From positions 682,001 to 746,000 of the forward strand of contig LATX02000112.1 in assembly GCA_001466705.2 (NCBI GenBank): DNA of 64,000 bases. The letters run 5' to 3'. How positions within the stretch are numbered: the first letter of the stretch is position 1; each line of letters starts with the position of its first letter. A program made the position numbers and the translations under genes. This DNA is from Moniliophthora roreri (Eukaryota > Basidiomycota > Agaricomycetes > Agaricales > Marasmiaceae). Below, in pieces: positions 37,198-47,139 of the stretch. The notes under the pieces were generated by a model that was not told the DNA's origin, did not search any database, and saw only the letters and a program-made list of their open reading frames with translations.

Positions 37198-38064
37198 ATG
37201 GTTTCGTTGTTCCGAGTCAGAATCCCTACGGCCAGGGTATCCAGAACGTTCACCACTTACTCTCGCCAACTCAGACCCGAACGAATAACTATAAGCCAAC
37301 AATCAGCCATGGGGGACGTCATTATATCAGAACCCTCCTCCGACAAGATCCAGGTCCTTCCTCATAACCAATATCAAACCCCCGACAACCTCTCTCCTTC
37401 GAATGTCCTACCTTCACCTCTAGATCAATTCCATGTTTGGTTTAAAGAGGCAGTAGAGGGAGGAGTTCATGAGCCCGAAGCCATGTCTCTGTCGACGGCC
37501 ACTCCAAACGGCATTCCATCCGCTCGTATCGTTCTCTTCAAGCAGCTCGACTCTCGCGGTTTCGTTTTCTACACCAATTATACTTCTCGAAAGTCCAAGG
37601 AACTCGAGGCAAATCCTCATGCTGCTCTGGTGTTTTATTGGAGGGAGATCCATAGATCGGTCAGGATAGTTGGAACTGTGGAGAAGGTCTGCCAGGAGGA
37701 GAGCGTGGAGTATTTCAAGACAAGGCCCGTGGGTAGCCAGTTGGGTGCATGGGCGAGCAAGCAGAGCACTGTAGTACAGGATAGGGAAGTCCATGAACGT
37801 TTGAAGAAATTGGAAGAGAAGTTTGGCGTGCATGAAGGCGACAAGACGGGTGCTATTCCGCTTCCCGATTTTTGGGGAGGCTGGAGAGTGATTCCCAAGT
37901 ACGGATCTTTTAACCTCTTTAATTGTGATATTCTAAAGCTCTTCCCATTCAGTGAAATCGAGTTTTGGATCGGCAAACCCTCTCGCCTGCATGATCGCGT
38001 TCGTTACCTACGTGAAGAGGGATCTTCGGGTACGCAATGGAAAATCGATAGGTTATCTCCTTGA
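37198..38064 (+). CDS. PDX3: Pyridoxamine/pyridoxine 5'-phosphate oxidase
   Basis: An FMN enzyme that oxidises pyridoxine or pyridoxamine phosphate to pyridoxal 5'-phosphate, the last step of vitamin B6 cofactor supply. Seen: 'DQFHVWFKEAVEGGVHEPEA', 'MSLSTATPNGIPSARIVLFK', 'GFVFYTNYTSRKSKELEANP', 'ALVFYWREIHRSVRIVG' and 'YFKTRPVGSQLGAWASKQS', all FMN or substrate-binding segments. The C-terminus has 'FWGGWRVIP', 'EIEFWIGKPSRLHDRVRY' and 'WKIDRLSP', complete. A 54-bp intron (37899-37952) lies between 'VIP' and 'EIEFW'. It is a multiple of three without stops, so the frame looks continuous, but removing it restores the conserved join; the spliced product is 270 residues. The first ~37 residues look like a mitochondrial presequence; a second ATG at about 37309 could give a cytosolic form. 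Confidence 0.94.
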   Translation: MVSLFRVRIPTARVSRTFTTYSRQLRPERITISQQSAMGDVIISEPSSDKIQVLPHNQYQTPDNLSPSNVLPSPLDQFHVWFKEAVEGGVHEPEAMSLSTATPNGIPSARIVLFKQLDSRGFVFYTNYTSRKSKELEANPHAALVFYWREIHRSVRIVGTVEKVCQEESVEYFKTRPVGSQLGAWASKQSTVVQDREVHERLKKLEEKFGVHEGDKTGAIPLPDFWGGWRVIPKYGSFNLFNCDILKLFPFSEIEFWIGKPSRLHDRVRYLREEGSSGTQWKIDRLSP

Positions 38065-39638
38065 GATGTTCTATACGCTAAGAATAAAGATTTTCCTTCC
38101 ACATCGTCACCGTCGCGAAGAATGTTCTGTGGTGTACTTCCCGCCACAACCGAAAGGTCCCCCGCGCCTTTTAAATGACATCGACTACATCGATATCCTT
38201 CACAATGTGGATGTCATCAGTTTCGAAAGTACGTCATCTATAACGGTATTAGTAGAATCCGAAAACCATATGGCATCATTTCAGAGCAACCCACCTCTGA
38301 AGCACAAACGTTGGACAGACGATCGATAGTCTCCAACACGGGACAATAATGTGAAGATTGAGCTTGGAGTTCGATGTTATTGAATTTTTAAAATGGGCTG
38401 CTTGTAGGCTCATGGCGCTCTCAGATTTCAGACCATGATATTGCGAAATGCAGGAGCACGAAAACAGGATAATATACATACCAATTATTGACCTCGCAAA
38501 AGAATATCACGAGGTAAGAATAGCTTTGACATGCTATATCCTATAGCACAGCCCAATTCATCTAGGTGCGCCGAGACAGTCCAGCTCACTGGCGTATTGG
38601 ATAGCCTGTGGTGTACATTAGGAAATTGATAACGGTGAATCCTGATACCTCAATATCACGTTCAGAGTTGATGATGGTTCGCATCCTTCAGAATGAATCC
38701 GTGGTCTCTGTCGAGACGAGGTGATACTGATGGCATTTTGTTTTCTTGATATTTATGTTGAGATACTACCCATCCGGGATCCCACAAAACAGGCCATTAG
38801 AGACATTGGAACATCAGCATCAGTTGGAGGATTAGCGGGCGTAGAGCTTTCAGCAGTTGTCGGCGCCCTCCGACTTACCAGTACCAGCGGTGGTGACGGC
38901 AGAAGCCATTGACTTAAGTAAATAATTTTCAACAAACAAAAGACAGTCTCTGTATTTCTTTGTGTCATTGAAGATGTGAAAACTCAGTTAAGATTGATAT
39001 AAGCAAGATGTCCTGTTGTTTCTGACTCCCCCAAGGTTCGATGGAATCGATGGCAGTAGTGCATAGTGAGTAGTTATCTGCTTACTGGGCAAAATCCCTT
39101 GACCTAGAAAGAGTGGTCGTAAACATCTCTTGCTATCTATGGTTAGTAGGAGGTACCCCTCTTGTTTCAATCCCCAGGGTCATAAACCTCTGAGCGGTAA
39201 CTTTCAGGTTGGTTAGAAACCTTCCCGCATCCAGGTGATTCATACAGTGAACCATTGCCGGCAGAGGATAACGATCTGACAATCTGCTGCGAGAGAACGG
39301 CGCTTCGAAATTTCCGTCTTCTTTCAGTGCCTGGATGCGGTCAGTATGAGGCCATTAGATTCACAAAGCAGATGGTAACTAGGCACGGACCAGGCAGGGG
39401 CCGTTTATTGATGAAGGATTTCAGCGACAGACTGTTCCTTACATGCCCAAATTTTTGATACACCTACACAGTTCAACGTCAGGCCCAGGTCCTGATGGGT
39501 TTTGGCTAGATTGTAATCAGGCCAAATCTGATGGAGTCTGGGGGGTGTCTAGGTAAATTGTGAAGATAGTTTGGTGTACTTGGCGTCGCAATATTTTGTA
39601 GTGATCTATTGTACAAAGGTCTTCCCAAGATCCGTAAA
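38065..39638. other. Convergent 3' region, no clear gene
   Basis: About 1.57 kb between the ends of PNP oxidase and aldolase. Both strands near 38750-38905 have short open frames (one plus, one minus) of unusual Ser/Ala/Thr composition, but neither has a family match or convincing splice pattern. Confidence 0.4.
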
Positions 39639-40960
39639 TCATTGCACTGGTTCACCCCGAGCAGCGAGCCAACAACCCTTTGCCGCACGCTCCAGGGAAT
39701 CCTTCATGGATCGCGTGTCTTTATTAGCCCAGTGCTTGATAGCTTCTCCCTGTAAAGCACGGCCGTACGAGAATGATAGGGGAGGAAGCCTTTTAAATGG
39801 CGACGTCGGGGGAGATATATTGACGAGTTGATTCAACGCTGACAGGTAATCGAGAGCGACGGGTGTAGAGAGGCCGCCTGAATAGCGGGGAGTCAGTTGT
39901 GCACAAAGTCGATTGCTCTGGGGCCTTACCTGAGAGGAAAACAACACCGGCAACTGCTGACGGTACTGAGTTGGCAATGACCGAAGCGGTAGCGAGAGCT
40001 ATTTCCTTTGACGAAACGCCGGAACGTGATGGATGTTTCAATCCCGGTTGTGGGTATGAAGGCTTCAGAAGAGTGCCTACCAAAGCTTCAGCAAGCTATC
40101 AAATTGGTTAGCTACGCAGAAATACTTGCCTTCCAACAGTACATTATGACTTTGGCAACGATCGTAAATCAAGCGGATGGCTTTCTGATGAACTTCGACA
40201 CTTCGTGCCAAGTCAGCATCTGCGGAAAACTCGACATCCGGTTCCACAATGGGAACTAAGCCTGCCTGCTGACTGATCGAGGCGTATATGGCTAGGGTCT
40301 CTGCCTGGATATCAAGCGATGTTTGAGAAGGTAGCCCCAGACCAATGCTCGTGCAAGCGATGGGAACCCGCCATTTTGAGAACCTGGCGCCAGCAGCACG
40401 AGCTGCCTGTAGCTTGGCCAACAAATCGTCAAGTCCTTGGACGATAAATTCGAACGGCGACGCAGGTAGAGGTGCCAGTTCGCCGTTGGCCCGAACACCG
40501 ATAATGACACCTTTCTTTGTTAAGACATGCCCTAACTTGAAGTCCAATAACGTTTCAGCATATAGAATAACACCGGATACGTGTTCTAGACAATGGTGAG
40601 GATACGGTACGGATGAGGAGACAACTTGGGCGAACCAGCAGGCACGGCATTGTAGGCCGCCTCTCTCCATTCTTTTCTCCTTTTGAGCGCCTCCGCCTCA
40701 TTTTGAGATCTGTCTTTGCCTGCAGCAACAAAGGCTGCTTCGATAACGTCCGGACTCTCATCGGTAGCATAGATACCACGACCACGAGGATTGACCAGAG
40801 CTTGCGCAGTTTCAATCAATTCTTTTGCGACAGAAGATGAGTGATGAGGAGCGATAAAAGTGTTTAATCCAGCTGAATTGATTTCGGGGATATCATCAGT
40901 GGTCGAAAACAAGTTCGAGGGTGCACTGAAAGTGTTGGGAACATCGCCGTTATCGTCCAT
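39639..40960 (-). CDS. Class I (Schiff-base) fructose-bisphosphate aldolase
   Basis: Cleaves fructose 1,6-bisphosphate into two triose phosphates by way of a lysine Schiff base. From the ATG at 40960: 'KELIETAQALVNPRGRGIYA' followed by TDES, the class I N-terminal motif. An intron joins 'YNAVPA' to 'EHVSGVILYAETL'. 'SKWRVPIACTS' carries the active-site Lys of the KWR motif, and 'GLVPIVEPDVEF' the catalytic Glu. 'VLLEG', joined over the next intron to 'TLLKPSYPQPG', carries the Schiff-base Lys. After another intron come 'FLSGGLSTPVALDYLSALNQ' and 'LSFSYGRALQGEAIKHWANK'. The ~30-residue N-terminal extension is unusual, and the C-terminal Tyr of animal class I enzymes is absent. Most fungi rely on the unrelated class II enzyme. 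It shares a 216-bp divergent promoter with the next gene. Confidence 0.92.
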
Positions 40961-41176
40961 GGTGAGCAGGAAAAGTTTTCGGGGTCGTGAAGGGTAGGGA
41001 GAGCATCGTTGGATTCTTGAGGCTTTTATAGTAGTACAGGATGTCTAAAGATGTCATCGTTGATTCAGCTGAGCAATCCCTGTGACCATCGAATAAGAAG
41101 GAGAAATGTGCGAGACTTGATAACGGTCGTGACGGTCGTGACAAAAACCAGCGAACCCGTGTTTCGTTCTCCACTC
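40961..41176. promoter_or_regulatory. 216-bp divergent promoter between aldolase and a mitochondrial-type gene
   Basis: The starts of the aldolase (minus) and the small plus-strand gene face apart across 216 bp. A short direct repeat of CGGTCGTGA lies near 41125-41145. No clear TATA box. Confidence 0.45.
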
Positions 41177-41639
41177 ATGTTGCTCAGAACGTTTGGATCC
41201 ATTGCCCGCCGAAGACCTACTCTTCTACAAAGTCAGAGAAATCTAGCATTACCGCCGTCAGCATCAGAAGGAAAAAGCAAGTTTGAGGATCCGAATCCCT
41301 CTGATTTTCGTCCGCCATGGGTTTACAGCGCGTCAAAGCTCGTCTCGTATTGCCTGATTCCAGGTGTCGTCTTCAACGTCAAAGTTAAACAAGTTTTGTG
41401 CTAATCCGAACCAAACAGGTGTTGGATTCTATTTCGTTCTCATCCAAGATTACGGGGATCATGAGCATGTTTTCCAACCGGTGAGGCTACTTGTACGTTC
41501 ACTGTACAGTCTCCAATTTGAACTGTTCTAGATTCGTCGGTGGGTCGCTCGTCAGAAGGCTAACTTCATGACGCTCTCTCCGGAGGAAGAAAAGTTCATC
41601 AAAGCACAAAAGCAGGAAGACAAATCTTCGAATTCGTGA
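41177..41639 (+). CDS. Small single-span mitochondrial-type protein, family unknown
   Basis: Three exons (41177-41363, 41419-41480, 41532-41639) give 118 residues; introns are 55 and 51 bp. The N-terminus 'MLLRTFGSIARRRPTLLQSQ' is a strong mitochondrial presequence. It is followed by 'PPWVYSASKLVSYCLIPGVG', which leads into one membrane segment (GVGFYFVLI), then a soluble part 'FQPIRRWVARQKANFMTLSP' and a charged C-terminus. The layout fits a small inner-membrane subunit or assembly factor facing the intermembrane space. I cannot name it. The ATG chosen is the first that starts the presequence; the longer frame upstream is not needed. Confidence 0.72.
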
Positions 41640-41810
41640 CCTCTTAGAGCATTGAAATTCTTCAGTCAATACTTCCAACGCGTGCTCTAGGAGACAAGTG
41701 TCCCAGCTGGCACTTTGAACATGCAATAGGTGCATCCCTCATTTTACAAGCACAAGTAGTTGTCGATTCACCTGCGAATATCAAGTGGTACAAAGACGGT
41801 ATAGATACGG

Positions 41811-42858
41811 TTAATTATACAAATAGATGTGTCCGAGATCATTCAGCTCGCCGCGTTCATCCAGGAGATCTGTTCGCCCAAATATCAGCATCCGAGTTTC
41901 GATATGCACGCCGGACTCACTGTAGTGGGAGCCTGACTCCTTACGCTGCATTTCAAGCGCATGAGGTAGGTTCCACTGTAAACGGGGTAGAGTTATACGT
42001 ACGAAAAATCCAAACCACGCATATCGTTCAATGAAATCCAATGTATCGAGATAACGGATCGCCTGGTCCAGGAAATCACGCACCACTTTCGCAATGTTTC
42101 AAATATCTGGTTACGAGTAAATGATTGAGACTCACCAGCGTCGTCTGAGGAGGTGCTAGCGAATTCTGTAATCCAGATAGGATAGTTTGGGAATTGACCG
42201 TGCATTGACCAAATATAGTCGTAGAAGGCGCCGATTCCTTCTCCATACCTGAGAGAAACAGTCACTCAGCAATCACAGCGCCACGTCATCAAGATGTTGC
42301 TTCACCAGTGTAGCGCTATGAAGTCGGGTTGGCAAGCAGGGCATTGACCTAGAAATTCGGCGAGCCACGATCGCCCACTTGGTGCGTTGGTGACAGCGGG
42401 AGCGCCCAGACGGATTCCAGATGACCTCAATGGTTGAATGTACTGCTGCCAGAGATTAGACGCATCACTGGGACTCAAATTTGACTGGGAGGACAAGTCA
42501 GGTTCGTTGAAAGCCTGTTAGAGCAGTACATGAGTATACAAGACCCAGCTGATAATACAACTACACATACTAAGACTATTTTAGCGTTCTGTGCCTTGAC
42601 CGCACCAGAAAGGTTCGCTATGTCTCCCGCCCCCCATTGCATGGGGACATACGGAATACCAGACGAAGCGAGATACGCCGGGGGAGAAGTCCCCCAGTTA
42701 TACTGCCAGGATATCACGCTCGAAGTGTCGTTTGCTTTGCTGATATCGTTAGGGCTATTGGATGCAAATGTAAGGCCACGCTTGAGATTCTTTGCCATGG
42801 AGTGACCGATGGCTATCAGGACGAAGAGGATGGCTGACTGAGCTCTGAAGAACATCAC
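41811..42858 (-). CDS. Secreted GH128 glucanase-like protein, second copy
   Basis: A paralogue of the gene at 16323-17567. A signal peptide (FFRAQSAILFVLIAIGHSMA) follows the ATG at 42858; a second ATG is directly next to it. 'KRGLTFAS', 'SWQYNWGT', 'YVPMQWGAGDIANL', then after an intron 'FNEPDLSSQSNLSPSDASNL' carries the first catalytic Glu. 'FIALHWYG', 'GIGAFYDYIWSMHGQFP' and 'IWITEFASTS' carry the second. The protein ends 'ERGELNDLGHIYLYN' with no membrane tail, so unlike the first copy it should be released. The last exon join (after WFGFF) lacks the usual proline seen in relatives, so that edge is less certain. A TATA-like element lies about 31-36 bp upstream, implying a very short leader. 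Confidence 0.87.
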
Positions 42859-42888
42859 GAAGAGATGGCACTTGAAGCAACTCAGAAG

Positions 42889-42894
42889 TATATA
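42889..42894 (-). promoter_or_regulatory. TATA-like element of the second GH128 gene
   Basis: GTATATAC lies 31-36 bp before the ATG at 42858. If used, transcription would start almost at the start codon. Confidence 0.35.
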
Positions 42895-43492
42895 CGCTTT
42901 TTAAGCTGAGCATACTCACATGCTTCCAAACTTCAACAAGTAACCAGGCCCGTGTACCGAGGTGGTCATTGTATTGACTATATTGATGCTGTTCTCCCTT
43001 CGTCCTCTCCCACCTCGAATGGCACATGAAACACCGTTTTGCAGCTGAAAATACGATTCAGTAATTGCATACGTATGTTCACATGAGATACTGACCACAA
43101 GTCGCTACGCAAGCGGATCTATTGTATTGGCCGGCCGAATCGTGTGGATTGCATTGTAGTGCACAAGTCTGCCTTTAGAAACGCGTTAAGTTTCTTCCCA
43201 AGAAGGTTGCGGCAGCTCCGGAGATGTCATGAGTAGAATAAGGTGAAGGTTCATTGGTGATGTGGGAGCCTTGAGGAGAAGCTGCAAGCGGGTGGCAGGT
43301 GTTGCAGAAGCCGCACAGACCCGTCCGGGCACTGCGATGGGATGATAATCACAGATTTGCATGATTCGACCAAACGCCCATACCATTTGAAGCTTGGATA
43401 TCAGGTTGAATGTCCAGTGACGTGTCGCAATGCATTGAAACGGAAAAAATGGCATAAAAGAGACGACATACAAGGAAATACAGCGACAGAAG

Positions 43493-44083
43493 TTATGACA
43501 CCGGTCTGTGAATCTCCAGAAGCTCCATCTCAAATTTTAATGTTGCGTTCTTGGGAATCAGCGGCGGCACACCACGGTCACCATATGCCTGATAACATGT
43601 GAGCCGTATAGCAACACTGAGTTCGGCTGAACACACCAAATCCGGGGGTATTGTTAGGATGGCCTTCTCTCCTTTAGACAGTCTGAGAACGCCTGCAGAT
43701 TCTTGAGCGTACGTCTGCTGATATGTACAATGGATCCGACCTTCTTCCCATCCCTTTATGACTGTGTTTGAACCCAGTTCGACCTGGAACGGTCGTCCCC
43801 TAGAATGGCATCGGTGGGTGAAGATGACCGTGGATCACGCAACTCCTACCGGTCAAAGCTAGAATCAAATTTGGATCCATCCTCCAAGGTCCCAACATAG
43901 TGTATGCTCACAATGTCTGGATGTCGGAATTTTTCAATGGGCAGATTAGGTGAGATATAAAACCAATACTGGCCTCCTGCCCTCGGAAATGTCCTTTTAT
44001 CACCCGGCTTGACGCATTGTATTGTGACGCCCTGACAAATTCATCAGCTCTCGGGTCTGAGGAGGGAAGGCAGGACTAACCAT
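43493..44083 (-). CDS. FPR1: FKBP12-type peptidyl-prolyl isomerase
   Basis: A small cytosolic/nuclear prolyl isomerase, the receptor of FK506 and rapamycin. Six exons (44083-44081, 44031-43974, 43916-43850, 43799-43741, 43692-43637, 43588-43493) add up to 112 residues. The first exon is only the ATG. The second intron (43917-43973) has a GC donor, and only this reading restores '[12 protein letters not shown]'. Binding-pocket residues are present: Tyr in IHYVG, Phe-Asp in 'SKFDSS', Val-Ile and Trp in 'TVIKGWEEG', Tyr in 'LAYGDRG' and Phe in '[10 protein letters not shown]'. A short 'HRPVS' tail extends beyond the usual end of FKBP12. The exons agree in frame throughout. Confidence 0.93.
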
Positions 44084-45600
44084 GATGGGAGTGTATACAC
44101 GAGTCTATGGACCCTGCTAGCTTGCCTATATAAGCTATCTAAAACGGGCTGGTCCCTACATCTGATAAAGATGATCAGTGTCGTGAAAACGGAGGGGAGA
44201 CCATTAAACACCTTATCGATTGCGAGCGATCCGCAACAGTGAATGTTGATCATTGAAGATATCACAGAAGTGACAGTCGGGTCTGCTGAGAATCAGCATT
44301 TCCGATCTGTTCACAAGACCAGGCCCTATGTTCCCAACACGTAAATCAAGCTTCAGCTACCGAAAGACATGGAATTGAAGCTGATGTATACCTGCGGGTG
44401 ACAAGGGACAGAGGAGGAATGGTTTCCTTGAGCCCCAAAAGAATATGTCCCAGAGCGAAGATGGCGAGACATAAAAGGCAGGTGTGAAAGGTTGAACGTT
44501 GAACTTCCTAGGCTTTACCGTAAAAGTCACAATCAACCGACGGCGCGGGCTTTCAACCAACAGTACCTTGGCGCACCCTGATAGCCTTTCCCTCCTCCGC
44601 TCCAAGCCACTGGATGAGAAGATAGCAAGAATTTCGGAAAATAGCCCTGGCAAGGTCCTGTTATGAAGGCAGAACATCAATCCGCAAAATGTTGAAATTC
44701 TATGACGGTCTTACCACTCGGAAGACGTGTTGTCTACAGAGTGGAAGGGAGTGTTTGTTTAGGAGTGATTGTGAGGTGCGGGATAAGTTTTCGCTGTCCA
44801 GAAAGAGCCCAAGATACTGGGGTGTGAGGAATATGGATAGTGAACGTGAAGGTTTTGGATTTGAGCCATGGGCGCTAACACACATATACTGTATATATAG
44901 GCGTGACAAGCAAAGTCCTGCAAAAAGTCGAAAAACTGCTCAGTATGCACAACAACTCTTGAAACAAACGAATAGCTTCTGACCATGTTGCTCTAGCAAG
45001 CATTTGGATTAGTCTTTGGTCCAAAAGCAAACTGCATTCCAGCTCATTCTTGTACGTGACCAAAGCAATGACCCTTTCTCAGCTGGTGGCCGTTTGTTTA
45101 ATCTCCCCTAGGCGGACTCATATCTACCGTGACGATGCAAGCATGCACGTTGCTGTCTGACCTCTGCCAGGACTTAGAGTATCATAGTATGCGATTGCCA
45201 CGCCGCCCGATTTCGACGAAAAATTGATTGGTTTTCCTGAAATTGAATGGACTTCGGGCTGCATGTTCCACGGCGATCGGCATACCGGCATGCATTGCCT
45301 TACCTTTAGCGTTAGTCTGTTCGAGTCTGAAAGTCAACTTTGAGTCTTCGCCAATTGAATAGGGTTTCTTTCGAATTGACAGTACAGTACTCGTCAAACT
45401 ATGATGCAATCCCGCATAGAGGAACAGGAGAGCTTTGGCCTTCAGCTTAAGCTTAAGGCCCTTGCCAGACTCGAGGCTAGCCGCTGCACTGACGAGTTGG
45501 AGCCATAGCCTCCATATTGGCACGCGAAGGCTTCCATCGACTGTCGTGCAGAGGCTGGTTACGAGTCAGGGCTCTTGCTATCGGCACGCATCGAGCTTTG
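44084..45600. other. FKBP promoter side and unassigned sequence
   Basis: Only short frames, none recognised. The stretch nearest 44084 should hold the FKBP promoter. The frames at 44357-44680 and 45182-45523 (minus) have no motif that I can defend. Confidence 0.4.
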
Positions 45601-45639
45601 TCTTCCACGTGGCTGTCCTCGTCCAGAGGTGCCGGCCTA

Positions 45640-47139
45640 AGTCAAGGACCCCCCAAAGATTTCTTCGCCTGCTGGAAGACGAACGTTCAAAGCTAGAAAC
45701 CTTGAGAACAATTCAATACTTACGACCAGTGCCGACATTGTTTTTTCTGTATAATTGGGTGTTGTGAAGTCCCCGTCGTTGGAAGACACGGTCCGCAGGC
45801 CGTAGCCTAGCCACATCTGGATAGCCTCTAGGAAGCCTTCCAATAAAACCCGGCGTCGACAAGAGTTAACCGTTACCGTACTGCAGGGGCGACGGCGAAG
45901 CTATAAACCAAAAATCAAAGACCTGCTTAGGAGTTGGACCCGTCTATATGAACTAGGTTCCGTGCTGTAACTGACACTTAACGGTCCGAAGTAGGAAGGA
46001 GAAGGATAATTAATACCGGTGAATCGCGTCACTGCTGCCGCACCCGACGTGTTTTGACCCTGGTGAGCCATACCGTAGGCCGTAAACGGATTGTATCACT
46101 TCGAAAAAGTCGAAAACTGTCTCCGGCGGTGATGATTCTGGGTACACATAGTCCTTGACATGAGATAGCGTGCATGATCCAAAGGTGCCTGGTCGGAGAG
46201 TGGAAGATACTCTCGGCTATCGTCGACGGTAATGTTTGCGAGCGCTGGCGTATCCGAACGTTCATCATCTGGGAAACAGCCAAAGAGTACCTGAAGTCGA
46301 GCAGAATCAGCGTAAATGGCCGCCTCTCCGTTTGGAGTTCCTACCATATGGAATGTCTTAAGCCTTCCCGCCCTCACACGTTGAGCAGACGTGTGAGTCT
46401 TGAGAACATGGAGAAGTTACGAAAGCTCGGAGTCCGAGGAATTAAAACCAAAAAACGCCACATCATTTCGAACCCAACATTAAATCGTCTATACCCCGGA
46501 CCAGGGTTGAGTTACTACCTGTGGGGAAGGTCGGCCTAGGAAGTTGAAAACATCTAATAAGAGCCTCGATTTGTGCGGAACAATCAAGGGAGCCGGCAAA
46601 GGTATGACGTCGCGTAAGGAGAAGATATCTGGGGCGCTCATCACAAATGGCTGCCGAGAACTCTGATATCAGGAAGTATAGGCCGACCGCACTTGAGCCC
46701 CAGAATTGCAAAAGCGAGAAACGGGAGACACTGATCGAGGGAAAGGATTGAGGGAAAGAATGTGCAATGTTGAGCTTCTCGGAAGCGGAAGTGACGAATC
46801 CAACGTCACACAGGACTCTATGACTGAGACCCAGGAAGCTACATATATCTTGGAAGAATTCAGTTAGCAACCCTGGAACAGCGGAAGAAGCCTATACCGG
46901 ACCCGTCTACATCATGTCGATTGGAATTCCACACAAACTGCATGCGAGAGCCCGTGTAGGCCCACTATATCTGAGCTCGTGTGTGAGAGAAACCGTCGGC
47001 ACGCCGATACCCACTCAGCTGGGACGGCCTCGGTAGAGACGAAAGGGATAAGTCTCAGGGCCTGTAAGACGGACGTGCTATCAGTTCTCCAGGCACCAGA
47101 CAGGCAAATGAGGGACCTGTGATGATTTAAGACATTCAA
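45640..47139 (-). CDS. Possible multi-exon gene, unrecognised and perhaps decayed
   Basis: Several minus-strand frames in order look coding. From the ATG at 47139 comes a segment with 'LRLIPFVSTEAVPAEWVSAC'. A 47-bp GT-AG intron then joins 'GLSHA' to 'ASSAVPGLLTEFFQDICSFL'. Next is a hydrophobic block near 46600-46700 ('SLLQFWGSSAVGLYFLISEF'), and after more introns 'MVGTPNGEAAIYADSARLQV' near 46310. The last plausible piece is 'LEGFLEAIQMWLGYGLRTVS' near 45790. I could not close the frame over all joins and recognise no family. It may be a real gene whose intron edges I misplaced, or a relic. Confidence 0.33.

Noticed and set aside
38753..38968. Small Ala/Ser/Thr-rich frames on both strands, considered as a pheromone precursor
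   Set aside because: No C-terminal CaaX motif and no convincing intron; composition alone is not evidence.
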